A stretch of DNA of 64,000 nucleotides from SZUA-442 sp963753185 (GCA_963753185.1 CAVWBO010000007.1:124001-188000), one strand, 5' to 3'; shown: positions 17,890-26,689, counted from the stretch's first letter. The notes: generated from the letters alone by a model not told the origin. A program made the numbers and translations.

Positions 17890-18645
17890 ATGTGCTTCGA
17901 CATCGATGCGTCTCCGCCCATTCCGGCCATCTCCGGAGGTTCGGTCATGCACACCGACCTCGAGCTCACCTCTGCGGACGGAACGCGGTTCGCCGCATTC
18001 GAGGCAACGGACGGAGGAACGGACGCGGTCGTCATCCTTCCAGACGTCCGAGGCCTGTTCCCGTTCTACGAAGAACTCGCGTTGCGCTTCGCCGAACACG
18101 GAATCGATGCGATCGCGATCGACTACTTCGGCCGAACTGCCGGTGCGAAGAAGCGCACGGAGGACTGGGAGTACATGCCGCATGTGAGGGAGACCACGCT
18201 CGACGGAATCCGTGAAGACGTTCGTGCCGCGGTGAACCACCTTCGCAGTGACGACGCCGATCGAAACGTGTTCATGGTCGGATTCTGTTTCGGAGGATCG
18301 AACAGCTGGTACATGGGAGCGAGCGACATCGGTCTGAGCGGGGTCATCGGCTTCTATGGTCATCCGGATCGAACCGATGTCCCCAAGGGTGCTCCCACCG
18401 TCATCTCCGCAGTACCCGAGATCTCGTGCCCGCTCCTTGCCCTCCAGGCGGGTAATGATCCCGGGATTCCCACCGAGGCCAACGACGCGTTCCGTGCCGC
18501 GATCGACGCTGCAGGCATCGAGGGAGAGGTCATCGAGTACCCGAACGCCCCCCATTCCTTCTTCGACCGGAAGCAGGCCGACTACTCGGTCGAATCCGCC
18601 GACGCGTGGCAGCGCATCCTCGCCTTCATCGCCGAACACGCGTGA
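17890..18645 (+). CDS. Dienelactone hydrolase family protein
   Basis: 251 residues. It opens with MCFDIDASPPIPAI, the characteristic start of actinobacterial dienelactone hydrolases. The alpha/beta-hydrolase triad is visible: nucleophile Cys in GFCFGGS (about residue 138), Asp in GNDPG (about 194) and His in APHSFFD (about 222). The Cys nucleophile is typical of DLH, which opens dienelactone rings in chlorocatechol breakdown; the true substrate here is not known. Confidence 0.85.
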   Translation: MCFDIDASPPIPAISGGSVMHTDLELTSADGTRFAAFEATDGGTDAVVILPDVRGLFPFYEELALRFAEHGIDAIAIDYFGRTAGAKKRTEDWEYMPHVRETTLDGIREDVRAAVNHLRSDDADRNVFMVGFCFGGSNSWYMGASDIGLSGVIGFYGHPDRTDVPKGAPTVISAVPEISCPLLALQAGNDPGIPTEANDAFRAAIDAAGIEGEVIEYPNAPHSFFDRKQADYSVESADAWQRILAFIAEHA

Positions 18646-18695
18646 CGACAGGTCCCATCCCCCACGGCTGATCGAGTCGTCCTACTCTGCTCGCC

Positions 18696-20030
18696 ATGCA
18701 TGAAGACCTTCGTTCCGCCGTCCAATCCGATTTCGGGCGAGTTCGCTCAGAGCTCGACGCCCTCATTCGCATCCCTTCGGTCAGTGCCCCCGGATACGAT
18801 CCGGCCCACGTCCAGCGATCGGCGCACCTCGTCGCCGAGCTGATGACCGCATCGGGTCTCGACGACGTGCGACTCCTCGAGCTCGAAGGGGCCCACCCTG
18901 CGGTGTTCGGCCAGAAGAGCGGGCCGAGTGGCGCGCCGACGCTCCTGTTGTACGCCCACCACGACGTGCAACCCCCGGGACCACGCGACCAGTGGGATCA
19001 CGATCCGTTCGAGCCAACGGAAGTCGATGGTCGGCTGTACGGCCGCGGCACTGCTGACGACAAGTGCGGCATCGCATTGCACCTGGCGTCGATCCGGGCC
19101 TTTGGCGACGACATTCCGGTGACGGTCAAGGTGTTCATCGAGGGAGAGGAGGAAATCGGATCGAGGCACCTCGTCGAGTTCCTCGACACCTACGCGGACC
19201 TCCTCGCATGCGACGCGATCATCATCGGGGACGCGGGCAACTGGGCGCCGGGCGTTCCGGGACTCATCACCTCGCTCCGAGGTCTCGTCGACTGCACCGT
19301 CACCGCGAGGACCCTCACCTATGCGGTTCACAGCGGCAGCTTCGGCGGTGCCTACCCAGACGCCATAACCGGCCTCGCCAGGACCCTCGCGGCACTCCAC
19401 AGCGATGACGGGTCCGTCGCCGTGGCAGGCCTCGTATCGGGCGAAGTCGAAGGTCCCGAGGTCACCACGGATGACCTGATCGACCAGACCCTGCCGGTCG
19501 AGGGTCTCCAGCTCATCGGGCGAGGCTCCATCGCGTCACGGCTCTGGCGACAGCCATCCGTGTCCGTCCTCGCCATAGAGGCAGTCCCCCTGGCCGAGGC
19601 GATCAACCAGATCGTCCCCGAGGCGAGGGCGAAGGTGTCGATGCGCATCGCGCCGGGCGATGACGCTCGAACCGCCCTCAACTCGCTGACCGAGCACCTG
19701 ACCCGCTCGGCGCCCTGGGGCGTCGAGATCACCGTGTCGGAGGGGTCGACAGGTGAGGCCTTCGAGCTCGACACGTCCGGTCCGACCTATGACGCGTATC
19801 GGTCGGGAATGCTCGAGGGATACGGCACGAATGCCGTCGAGTTCGGCATGGGGGGATCCATACCCTTCGTCGCCGCGTTCTCCGACCGATATCCCGACGC
19901 CGAGGTGCTGCTCGTCGGCGTCTCGGATCCAACCAGCCGATACCACGGTCCGAACGAGAGCCTCGAGATCGCCGACCTGGAGTCGGCGATCGTGGCACAG
20001 GCCGTGGCTTTCAGGGACCTCGGGACATAA
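18696..20030 (+). CDS. M20-family metallopeptidase (dipeptidase-like)
   Basis: 444 residues. Metal ligands of the M20 family are visible: AHHDVQPPG (about residue 88), YGRGTADDKCG (about 115), GEEEIGSRH (catalytic Glu and ligand, about 150), IIIGDAGNW (about 178) and a late FGMGGSIPFV near the C-terminal His/Glu. It should be a cytosolic two-zinc peptidase or deacylase with a lid domain (about 190-310). Start at 18696; a second ATG lies 4 nt further on. Confidence 0.9.
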   Translation: MHEDLRSAVQSDFGRVRSELDALIRIPSVSAPGYDPAHVQRSAHLVAELMTASGLDDVRLLELEGAHPAVFGQKSGPSGAPTLLLYAHHDVQPPGPRDQWDHDPFEPTEVDGRLYGRGTADDKCGIALHLASIRAFGDDIPVTVKVFIEGEEEIGSRHLVEFLDTYADLLACDAIIIGDAGNWAPGVPGLITSLRGLVDCTVTARTLTYAVHSGSFGGAYPDAITGLARTLAALHSDDGSVAVAGLVSGEVEGPEVTTDDLIDQTLPVEGLQLIGRGSIASRLWRQPSVSVLAIEAVPLAEAINQIVPEARAKVSMRIAPGDDARTALNSLTEHLTRSAPWGVEITVSEGSTGEAFELDTSGPTYDAYRSGMLEGYGTNAVEFGMGGSIPFVAAFSDRYPDAEVLLVGVSDPTSRYHGPNESLEIADLESAIVAQAVAFRDLGT

Positions 20031-20055
20031 GCGTCGACCCGGGTACCGTTCCCGG

Positions 20056-21048
20056 ATGCGGAGACCGACCACAGCACTGTTGATCATCGCGGTCATCGTC
20101 GTCTCCGTCGCCCTCGCGATCCGCTCGGACGACACCCCCGAGGGTCAGGGGTCGACCACCGTTCCGACACCGACCGTTGCACCGACCACGACCACGACGA
20201 CGGCATCGCTGCCCTCGACGTCAGTCCCGATCGTCCCTCCCGGCGTCGCCGTATGCGAGCTCTACGGGGAAGTCGGCGTCTCGGGAGTGGTTGCCTCGAC
20301 GGAGCTCGTCGAGGCGTCGGGACTCGCCATGAGCCGAACGGCCGAGGGCGTGCTGTGGGCTCACAACGACTCGAGAGGCGACCCAGCGCTCCATGCCTTC
20401 ACCGCCGACGGTGAAGACCTCGGTGAGGTCGAGATCCCAGGGGCGTTCGCATTCGATTGGGAGGACATGGGCGCAGGTCCCGGGGCCGACGGAACGGGAT
20501 CATTCCTCTACGTCGGTGATCTCGGCGACAACTTCGGGATCCGCGGCGGCATCGTCAACGTCTGGCAGGTTCCCGACGTCGACCCGACCACGGTCGACGG
20601 CGTCTTCCCGAGCGCAACGTCGATCGCCTTCCAGCTCGATGATGGCCCCTTCGATGCCGAGGCACTGTTCATCGACCCGATGGAACCTGCGATCTACATC
20701 GTCACGAAGTCGCGCACGGAGGCGTTCGTCTTCACGGGACCGCTCACGCCGTCTGAAACGCCGCACCAGATGACCCTCGTCACAACGCTCTTCCTCGATG
20801 CCGAGGTCACGGCCGCCGACATCACCGTCGACGGACAGCTGATCGCCATGCGGGGATATGAGACCGTATGGATGTGGTCCAGAGCGGATGGACAGTCGAT
20901 TGCCGACGCCTTGGCGGCAGAACCCTGCACAGCACCGTCACCCGAGGAACGGCAGGGAGAGTCCATCGCCTTCGACCCGGAATGGGGCTACTTCACCGTG
21001 AGCGAGGGCATTGCGCCACCGATCCACCACGTGACGTTGGATCGCTGA
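20056..21048 (+). CDS. Exported beta-propeller-like protein (hypothetical)
   Basis: 330 residues. An N-terminal signal or anchor helix (MRRPTTALLIIAVIVVSVAL), a Thr/Pro-rich linker (about 33-60) and a globular part with recurring LWAHND, FLYVGDLGDNFG, AIYIVTKSR and GYETVWMW segments that look like propeller blades. No catalytic motif is recognised. Probably a cell-surface protein anchored by its N terminus. Confidence 0.65.
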   Translation: MRRPTTALLIIAVIVVSVALAIRSDDTPEGQGSTTVPTPTVAPTTTTTTASLPSTSVPIVPPGVAVCELYGEVGVSGVVASTELVEASGLAMSRTAEGVLWAHNDSRGDPALHAFTADGEDLGEVEIPGAFAFDWEDMGAGPGADGTGSFLYVGDLGDNFGIRGGIVNVWQVPDVDPTTVDGVFPSATSIAFQLDDGPFDAEALFIDPMEPAIYIVTKSRTEAFVFTGPLTPSETPHQMTLVTTLFLDAEVTAADITVDGQLIAMRGYETVWMWSRADGQSIADALAAEPCTAPSPEERQGESIAFDPEWGYFTVSEGIAPPIHHVTLDR

Positions 21049-21195
21049 TCACCGCGTCAGGGGATGCTCACCGACGAGCGAACCTTGTGCCTCAAGCCCG
21101 TGGGAGGCTACTCAGGGGCAGAGAGGTCTATCGAGGCGGGGCGGACGTGCAGGATGCGAACGCTCAGAGCGTGGACCGGGCGACCCGAATCGTCG

Positions 21196-21786
21196 TCAGC
21201 GGGCGATGCGGGTTCGCTTGAACTCGTTGATCGTGGCCCAATCCAACATGTCGAGGACGCGTCGGAGGTCCTCGGGCCGGCTCCGCTCCATCAACCTCAC
21301 GAACACGGCCTCGTCGCCGGCGATGAATGTAGGGACGCCGAAGACGGCGTGATCTTGCACGAGTGCCGTCTGCTCGGCTTCGAGAGACGCCATCGGCTCC
21401 CCCGACGCGACCGTCCGCCGAATCGCATCCGGGTCGAGGCCGACGCTCGACGCAATGCGCTCCAATACCGAGTCATCGTTCACATCGGCTCCGTCGTCAT
21501 GTCGCGCCGCAAAGGCCGCACGATGGAAGGCGTGGAAGAAGTCGGGAAACCGGTCACGAACCGCCAACGACCACAGGATCGCGAGCACACCTGATCCTGT
21601 GGAGGTCGCCGATCCGTCCGCCCAGATCGGCGGGACCCCATCGGGAAGACTGTTCTGGTGGAGGGAGAACGGAGCGAAGGTCACGGCGTAATCGGCACCT
21701 GCCTCGAGTTCATCGAGGAGGGTCTCGTTCGCGTTGCGTGCGAACGGACACAGGTAGTCGTACGTGATCGTGAAGGCGGTCGTCAT
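21196..21786 (-). CDS. DsbA/FrnE-family thioredoxin-fold protein
   Basis: 196 residues starting MTTAFTITYDYLCPFARNA. The thioredoxin-fold active site is CPFA, so only the first Cys of the usual CxxC remains, as in the FrnE/HCCA-isomerase branch. The cis-Pro region is visible as HAVFGVPTFIAGDEAVFV. No signal peptide, so cytosolic. It is divergent from the sulfur-handling operon and shares its 237-nt control region, which hints at a link to thiol or persulfide stress (inference). Confidence 0.78.
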   Translation of the reverse strand: MTTAFTITYDYLCPFARNANETLLDELEAGADYAVTFAPFSLHQNSLPDGVPPIWADGSATSTGSGVLAILWSLAVRDRFPDFFHAFHRAAFAARHDDGADVNDDSVLERIASSVGLDPDAIRRTVASGEPMASLEAEQTALVQDHAVFGVPTFIAGDEAVFVRLMERSRPEDLRRVLDMLDWATINEFKRTRIAR

Positions 21787-21862
21787 GGCAGGGAACGATA
21801 TCGGCGCCTCGATCGGGTCCAGACGACGTTGGGGTTCTGTTCGAGAATTCTCCATAATTCCG

Positions 21863-21875
21863 TAGTCAGGGACTA
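21863..21875. promoter_or_regulatory. Dyad TAGTC-AGG-GACTA between divergent genes
   Basis: A perfect 5-bp inverted repeat with a 3-nt spacer, 10 nt upstream of the CsoR-type operator and 77 nt upstream of the DsbA-like gene start. Its regulator is unknown; it may serve the minus-strand promoter. It is short enough to occur by chance. Confidence 0.3.
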
Positions 21876-21884
21876 GCTAATAGG

Positions 21885-21898
21885 TACCCGTAGGGGTA
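21885..21898. promoter_or_regulatory. CsoR/CstR-type operator overlapping a -10 element
   Basis: TACCC-GTAG-GGGTA is a perfect inverted repeat, close to the TACCC(N4)GGGTA operators of the CsoR/CstR/RcnR repressor family. TATACT (21897-21902), a good -10 hexamer, overlaps its right half, so a bound repressor would block transcription of the operon beginning at 22024. In Staphylococcus, CstR senses persulfide and controls SQR and related sulfur genes. No CsoR-family gene is in the window. Confidence 0.6.
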
Positions 21899-22023
21899 TA
21901 CTCGTCCTCGTAGGCACTCATGAAGACACGCACCAACCTCGGTCGCTCGTCGTCGGGTTTCCCGACTCGGAATCGGACGCCGCAGGGCGGAAAACGGATT
22001 CGAAACATGGGAAAGGACCCCTT

Positions 22024-23259
22024 GTGCAACGCGTACTGATCCTCGGAGCCGGCACGGCCGGCACCATGGCGGCGAACAAGCTTCGCAAGAAGCTCGATGA
22101 CGATTACGAGATCACGATCGTCGACAGCGACGACAACCATTACTACCAGCCGGGCTTCCTGTTCATCCCGTTCGGCATGTACGGCGCGAATGACGTCGTG
22201 AAGCCGAAGCGGGACTTCATCCCCCGCGGGGTGCGGTACATCAGCGGAGCAATCACCGAACTGCTGCCAGAGGACAACCTCGTGCGCCTGGGCGATGGGA
22301 CGACACTCGAGTACGACCACCTCATCATCGCCACGGGGACCCATCCGGAACCGAGCGAGACGCCAGGACTCGATTCCGAGGAGTACGGCAGAACCGTTCA
22401 CGACTTCTACACGCTCGATGGCGCCGTCGCCCTGCGCGACGCCCTTGCCGGCTTCACGAGCGGTCGACTCGTCCTGAACCTCATCGAGATGCCGATCAAG
22501 TGCCCTGTTGCCCCGCTCGAGTTCGCATTCCTCGCAGAGGCCCACTTCACAGAGCGCGGCACGCGAGACGACATCGAGATCGTGTACGTCACCCCGATGG
22601 GCGGTGCCTTCACGAAACCGGTCGCAGCCCGTCACCTCGGCGACATGTTCGAGCGTCGCGGGATCTCGATCGAGCCGGACTTCTACCTCGAGAGCGTGGA
22701 TTCCGTCGGCAGGAAGCTCGTCTCCTACGACGAACGCGAGGTCGCCTACGACCTCCTCGTCACGATCCCCCTCAACATGGGTGCGGCGTTCGTCGGGAAG
22801 GCAGGTCTCGGCGATGAGCTGAATCACGTCAAGGTCGACCACTTCACGTTCCAATCACCGGATCACCCGAACATCTTCGCCCTCGGCGATGCGGCGGCAC
22901 TCCCGACCTCGAAAGCTGGGTCCGTCGCCCATTTCGCGATGGAGACGTTCGTACCGAACTTCCTCCAGTACCTCGAGGGCCATCCGATGACGAGCCGGTT
23001 CGACGGCCACGCGAACTGCTACATCGAATCCGGATACGGCAAGGCGCTGCTCATCGACTTCAACTACGACACCGAGCCCCTCCCCGGGAAGTATCCCCTC
23101 CCCGGTGTCGGACCGTTCTCGCTCCTCGAGGAGAGCGAGATGAACCATTGGGGCAAGCTGATGTTCAAGTGGATGTACTGGCACATGCTGCTCGCAGGGA
23201 AGGACATCCCGGTCCCTGCGCACATGACGCTCGCCGGCAAGGACAGGAGCGCGACGTGA
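22024..23259 (+). CDS. SQR-like FAD/NAD(P) oxidoreductase
   Basis: 411 residues starting VQRVLILGAGTAGTMAANKL (FAD Rossmann motif GAGTAG); GTG at 22024. LIIATGTHPEP (about 101-110) and IFALGDAAALPTSKAG (second FAD motif, about 284-299) are typical of the sulfide:quinone oxidoreductase/FCC flavoprotein group. Cys160 (EMPIKCPVAPLEF) matches the central redox Cys of SQR; the usual C-terminal partner near 347 is absent, with Cys332 the only late candidate. The amphipathic C terminus (FKWMYWHMLLAG) suits monotopic membrane binding. First gene of the sulfur operon; overlaps the next gene by 4 nt. Confidence 0.8.
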   Translation: MQRVLILGAGTAGTMAANKLRKKLDDDYEITIVDSDDNHYYQPGFLFIPFGMYGANDVVKPKRDFIPRGVRYISGAITELLPEDNLVRLGDGTTLEYDHLIIATGTHPEPSETPGLDSEEYGRTVHDFYTLDGAVALRDALAGFTSGRLVLNLIEMPIKCPVAPLEFAFLAEAHFTERGTRDDIEIVYVTPMGGAFTKPVAARHLGDMFERRGISIEPDFYLESVDSVGRKLVSYDEREVAYDLLVTIPLNMGAAFVGKAGLGDELNHVKVDHFTFQSPDHPNIFALGDAAALPTSKAGSVAHFAMETFVPNFLQYLEGHPMTSRFDGHANCYIESGYGKALLIDFNYDTEPLPGKYPLPGVGPFSLLEESEMNHWGKLMFKWMYWHMLLAGKDIPVPAHMTLAGKDRSAT

Positions 23260-23993
23260 CCGACGTCGCAGCGATCGACCGTGCCTCCGAGCTGGAACGC
23301 AAGATCGACGCGCTGACCGCACAGGTCGGGTTCCTCACCGAGGAGGCCCTCGCCCAGCGGACGCGCAGGATTGCTCTCGAAGAGCTCCAGGCCGATCTCA
23401 CACCCATCGCCATGACGGCGATCGAGCGGTCTGCCTACACGCTCGATGGTGTGGACATCGACCCTGGCGATCTGTTCCAGCTCGGGGCACGCGTCGCCGC
23501 GAATGCACGACTGCTCGAGACGATGCTCGTGCAGCTCGAGTCCCTCGCCGACCTCGCGACGGACATCTCGCCGATCGTGAGCCAGGGGGTCGACCTCGCG
23601 ATCGCGAAGACGGCCGCTTTCGAGGAGCGCGGGTATTTCGAGTTCGCCGGTGCCGCGGTCGGGGTCGTCGACCGCGTCGTCACGAACTACTCGCGTGAGG
23701 ACGTCGAGGCGCTCGGCGACAACATCGTCCAGATGCTCGAGATCATCAAGGATCTGACCCAACCCGAGATGCTCGCCGTCGCACAGCGACTCCTCGATGT
23801 GGTGCATCGCCAATCCGAGATGGCACAACGCGAGCCGGAGGAGCCCCCCGGACTCTTCGCCCTGATGGGCAAGCTCCGCGATCCCGAGATCCGCCGGGGC
23901 ATGGGACGAGCCCTCGACACGTTCGCCGCGGTCTCGACCGCGCCCGATCGACCGAACGAAACACACACAACGACACCCGAGGAGGTGCACTGA
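23256..23993 (+). CDS. DUF1641-family protein
   Basis: 245 residues starting VTDVAAIDRASELERKI at a GTG that overlaps the SQR-like stop. All-helical, with an N-terminal coiled segment (about 5-45) and the DUF1641 core around YSREDVEALGDNIVQMLEII (about 150-170) and LTQPEMLAVAQRLLDVV. DUF1641 proteins are repeatedly found beside SQR-like flavoproteins and formate dehydrogenases; their role is unknown, perhaps as a partner of the flavoprotein. The C-terminal tail is Thr/Pro-rich and disordered. Confidence 0.78.
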   Translation: MTDVAAIDRASELERKIDALTAQVGFLTEEALAQRTRRIALEELQADLTPIAMTAIERSAYTLDGVDIDPGDLFQLGARVAANARLLETMLVQLESLADLATDISPIVSQGVDLAIAKTAAFEERGYFEFAGAAVGVVDRVVTNYSREDVEALGDNIVQMLEIIKDLTQPEMLAVAQRLLDVVHRQSEMAQREPEEPPGLFALMGKLRDPEIRRGMGRALDTFAAVSTAPDRPNETHTTTPEEVH

Positions 23994-24310
23994 TGCCAAC
24001 CACGACGATCGCCGACCGAGAGGTCCACGTCGACGAAGAGGGCTTCATGACCGAGTACGACGAGTGGGACGAGGCGCTTGCGCCGACCCTCGCAGCGAAC
24101 ATCGGAATCGACGCCCTGACCGAGGACCACTGGAAGGTCATCAACTTCCTGCGCTCCGACTTCGCCGACAAAGGGGAGACAGCGACGCTCCGCCGTGTCT
24201 CGACCGTGGGAGAGATCCCGACGAAGCAGCTCTTCGAGTTGTTCCCGAAGAAGCCCGCACGCAAGATGGCATACGTCTCGGGGCTTCCCAAGCCCGCTGG
24301 CTGCATCTAG
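23993..24310 (+). CDS. DsrC/TusE-family sulfur carrier protein (single-Cys form)
   Basis: 105 residues. The family core is visible: VDEEGFMTEYDEWDEALAP, LTEDHWKVINFLR and the C-terminal arm GLPKPAGCI. The penultimate Cys104 (CysA) is present, but the partner Cys eleven residues earlier (CysB) is Ala93. It therefore belongs with TusE-like carriers that move sulfane sulfur rather than with DsrC that forms the trisulfide in sulfite reduction. The ATG at 23993 overlaps the DUF1641 stop. Works with the neighbouring DsrE2-like protein. Confidence 0.88.
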   Translation: MPTTTIADREVHVDEEGFMTEYDEWDEALAPTLAANIGIDALTEDHWKVINFLRSDFADKGETATLRRVSTVGEIPTKQLFELFPKKPARKMAYVSGLPKPAGCI

Positions 24311-24321
24311 AGAGGAAGCCC

Positions 24322-24834
24322 ATGACAACCGTCGAAACGTCACCATCGATCATTCCCGACTTCGGGGATGAGTCAGAGGACCGCAAGATCGCGTTCGTGT
24401 GCTCGAAGGGCACCCTCGACATGGCCTATCCGGCGCTGATCATGGCGTCGGGTGCCCTGGAGCAGGGTGTGGAGACCCACATCTTCTTCACCTTCTGGGG
24501 CATGGACATGATCAACAAGAAGACGATGGGCAACCTCAAGTTCACTCCTGTCGGCAACACGGCAACACACATGCCCATGGCGCTCACGCCATTGCCCGGA
24601 ATGACGACGATGGCCACCAGCAGGATGCGCAAGCAGATGGAGGCGCTCGACATACCGGACGTCCCATCCTTCCTCGAACACCTGTCGGACATGGGCTGCC
24701 ACCTGTGGGCGTGCAAGATGTCCGTCGACATGTTCGACCTGACCGAGGCTGACATGATCGACCAGCTCGATGGCATCCTGAACGTCGCCGACTTCATCGA
24801 GATCATCGAGGGTGCCCAGACGATGTTCATCTGA
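24322..24834 (+). CDS. DsrE2-like (DsrE/DsrF/DrsH-like) sulfur transfer protein
   Basis: 170 residues. The N-terminal part IAFVCSKGTLDMAYPALIMA carries Cys28, the conserved acceptor Cys of DsrE-like proteins, followed by HIFFTFWGMDMINKK. A second pair, GCHLWACKMSVD (about 133-144), is also conserved in DsrE2. Members carry persulfide sulfur between rhodaneses, TusA and DsrC/TusE. No predicted anchor helix is obvious. Start after GAGGAAGCCC; 11 nt after the TusE-like stop. Last gene of the operon. Confidence 0.85.
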   Translation: MTTVETSPSIIPDFGDESEDRKIAFVCSKGTLDMAYPALIMASGALEQGVETHIFFTFWGMDMINKKTMGNLKFTPVGNTATHMPMALTPLPGMTTMATSRMRKQMEALDIPDVPSFLEHLSDMGCHLWACKMSVDMFDLTEADMIDQLDGILNVADFIEIIEGAQTMFI

Positions 24835-24958
24835 CCCTCGCTCGATCTCGCGGAGGTCACGTCGTTCTCCACGCGTTCACTACGCAGGGACGGAGGGTTC
24901 TGGACTCGCGACGTTCGACAGCGGACAATGATGCGGTCACCCTGGAGGAGGTCACCGT

Positions 24959-25906
24959 ATGGCGGTCCGCGGTCGCGAGCTCGAAGAGCAGCTCGACGTG
25001 TGGGTTGCGAGCGCCATCATCTCGCCGGACCAGGCAGACGCGATCAGGGCGCACGAGGCGACAGAGGCTCCGTCCCACAGCGTTGCACGTGAAGTGCTCG
25101 CATACCTCGGCGCAGTGCTCGTCGGAGTAGCCGGGTTCATTCTCGTCGGGCAATCGTGGGAGAACATAGGTGAGGTCGCCCGCATCGTCGTGAGCCTCAC
25201 GGCGGGTGCCGTCCTCGCTGGCACCGGATTCGTCCTCGGCCCCACGGACCAGCCGGCAACGCGGCGGGCCGGTCACGTGGCGCTGCTCCTCGCGGCAGCA
25301 CCCATCGGGTTCGCCATCGGGATGACCACCGATCTGATCGTCTCGGACGAGGAGTTGTCCGTGCTCGCCGGGTTCTCCGGCGCGCTCGCCTTCAGCGTCG
25401 GGTGCTACGTGCGGTACCGATCCTGGGCCCAGCACACCGCGCTCTTCTTGTCCGCTCTCGGAACGACGATCGCCCTTGGCGCCCTCGTCGAGGGCGACGC
25501 TGGATCATGGGTGACCGGTTCTGGCGTCTTCGCCCTCGGCGTCGGATGGCTGATCGCGTCCGTGGGCGACCGGCTCGAGCCGAAGGTCCTCGGAGAGGTC
25601 TGGGGCATCATCGCACTCGGCATCGGCTCGGTCATCGTCGTCGCATCACTCGGATCGACCGATGCGGAGGGACTGTTCGCCATGGTCGCCTGGATCGCGG
25701 TGTCGATCGGCCTCGTCGGTACAGGGGTCGCACGCGACCAAGTCGTGCTGCTCGCCGGTGGTGTCCTCGGACTGCTCATCTATGTCCCGTGGCTCGTCAC
25801 CGAGGTGCTCGGCGGAGGCATCGGCGCACCCGTCGCCCTGCTCGTCTCCGGTGCCCTCCTCATTGCGACCGCCCTCCATCTGTCGAGGCGGACGAACCGG
25901 CAGTGA
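24959..25906 (+). CDS. DUF2157 membrane protein
   Basis: 315 residues. A short soluble N terminus (about 1-45, LDVWVASAIISPDQADAIRAHE, the DUF2157 start) leads to about ten membrane helices. DUF2157 proteins are widespread and uncharacterised. GGAGGAGGTC lies 5 nt before the ATG at 24959. Single gene, convergent with deoD. Confidence 0.8.
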   Translation: MAVRGRELEEQLDVWVASAIISPDQADAIRAHEATEAPSHSVAREVLAYLGAVLVGVAGFILVGQSWENIGEVARIVVSLTAGAVLAGTGFVLGPTDQPATRRAGHVALLLAAAPIGFAIGMTTDLIVSDEELSVLAGFSGALAFSVGCYVRYRSWAQHTALFLSALGTTIALGALVEGDAGSWVTGSGVFALGVGWLIASVGDRLEPKVLGEVWGIIALGIGSVIVVASLGSTDAEGLFAMVAWIAVSIGLVGTGVARDQVVLLAGGVLGLLIYVPWLVTEVLGGGIGAPVALLVSGALLIATALHLSRRTNRQ

Positions 25907-25943
25907 CGCTGCGGCGTCCTGCAGGGATCAGGAGGTCAGGTCG

Positions 25944-26663
25944 TCAGGAGGTCGAGTCGGCGAGCAGTGCTTCCAGGGCGACCTGGACCATGTCGCCGAA
26001 GGTGCGCTCCCGCTCATCGGATGTCGTCTCCTCTTGCGTGACGACGTGGTCGGACACCGTGAGCACCGTGAGCGCCCGAGCACCTTCCTCGTGGGCGATC
26101 GCATACAGTCCAGCCGCCTCCATCTCGACGGCGAGCACACCCATGCGCTGCCAGGTGGCAACGGCGGTTTCGACGGGGTTGTAGAAGCTGTCCGCCGAGT
26201 GGACATTCCCCGTGCGAACCTCGAGTCCGGCATCGCGTGCGGCATTCGCGGCGGCGATCAGCAGACCGAAGTCCGCTGTCGCTGCGAAGTCCCATCCTCC
26301 GTACCGAGCACGGTTGACACCCGAGTCCGTACAGGCACCGATCGCAAGGATCACATCACGCATGCGAACATCGGCCGAGATCCCACCACACGAACCGACT
26401 CGCACGAGGCGACGGACACCGTAGAACCGGATGAGCTCGGTGATGTAGATGGACGACGACGGGATCCCCATTCCCGTTCCCATGACGGAGACCGGCATGC
26501 CCTTGTAGGTCCCCGTGAAACCGAGCATGTTGCGAACGGCCGTGACCTGCGCTGCATCGTCGAGGAAGGTCTCAGCGATGAACCTGGCCCGCAGTGGATC
26601 CCCGGGAAGCAGTATGGCTTCGGCGATCTCGCCCTCGGCTGCGGAAATGTGGGCTGTCGGCAC
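25944..26663 (-). CDS. deoD: Purine-nucleoside phosphorylase, DeoD type
   Basis: 239 residues, the usual size. Key segments: LLPGDPLRARFIAETFL (phosphate and His region, about 18-34), MGIPSSSIYITELI (about 65-78), VGSCGGIS and the base-binding VLAVEMEAAGLYAIA followed by TVSDH with the catalytic Asp (about 208). It cleaves purine (deoxy)ribonucleosides with phosphate. GTG start (26661-26663) preceded by AAGGAG. Hexameric DeoD type rather than the trimeric PunA type common in actinobacteria. Confidence 0.93.
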   Translation of the reverse strand: MPTAHISAAEGEIAEAILLPGDPLRARFIAETFLDDAAQVTAVRNMLGFTGTYKGMPVSVMGTGMGIPSSSIYITELIRFYGVRRLVRVGSCGGISADVRMRDVILAIGACTDSGVNRARYGGWDFAATADFGLLIAAANAARDAGLEVRTGNVHSADSFYNPVETAVATWQRMGVLAVEMEAAGLYAIAHEEGARALTVLTVSDHVVTQEETTSDERERTFGDMVQVALEALLADSTS

Positions 26664-26689
26664 GGGGCTCCTTCGTCGATGACCTGACT

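Noticed and set aside
21877..22854. A 325-codon open frame antisense to the SQR-like gene
   Set aside because: Low-complexity charged translation typical of antisense frames in GC-rich DNA; the sense gene has clear FAD motifs and operon coupling.
23993..24834. Dissimilatory sulfite reductase pathway
   Set aside because: No dsrAB or dsrMKJOP genes are present, and the DsrC-like protein lacks CysB, so the cluster fits sulfur trafficking instead.
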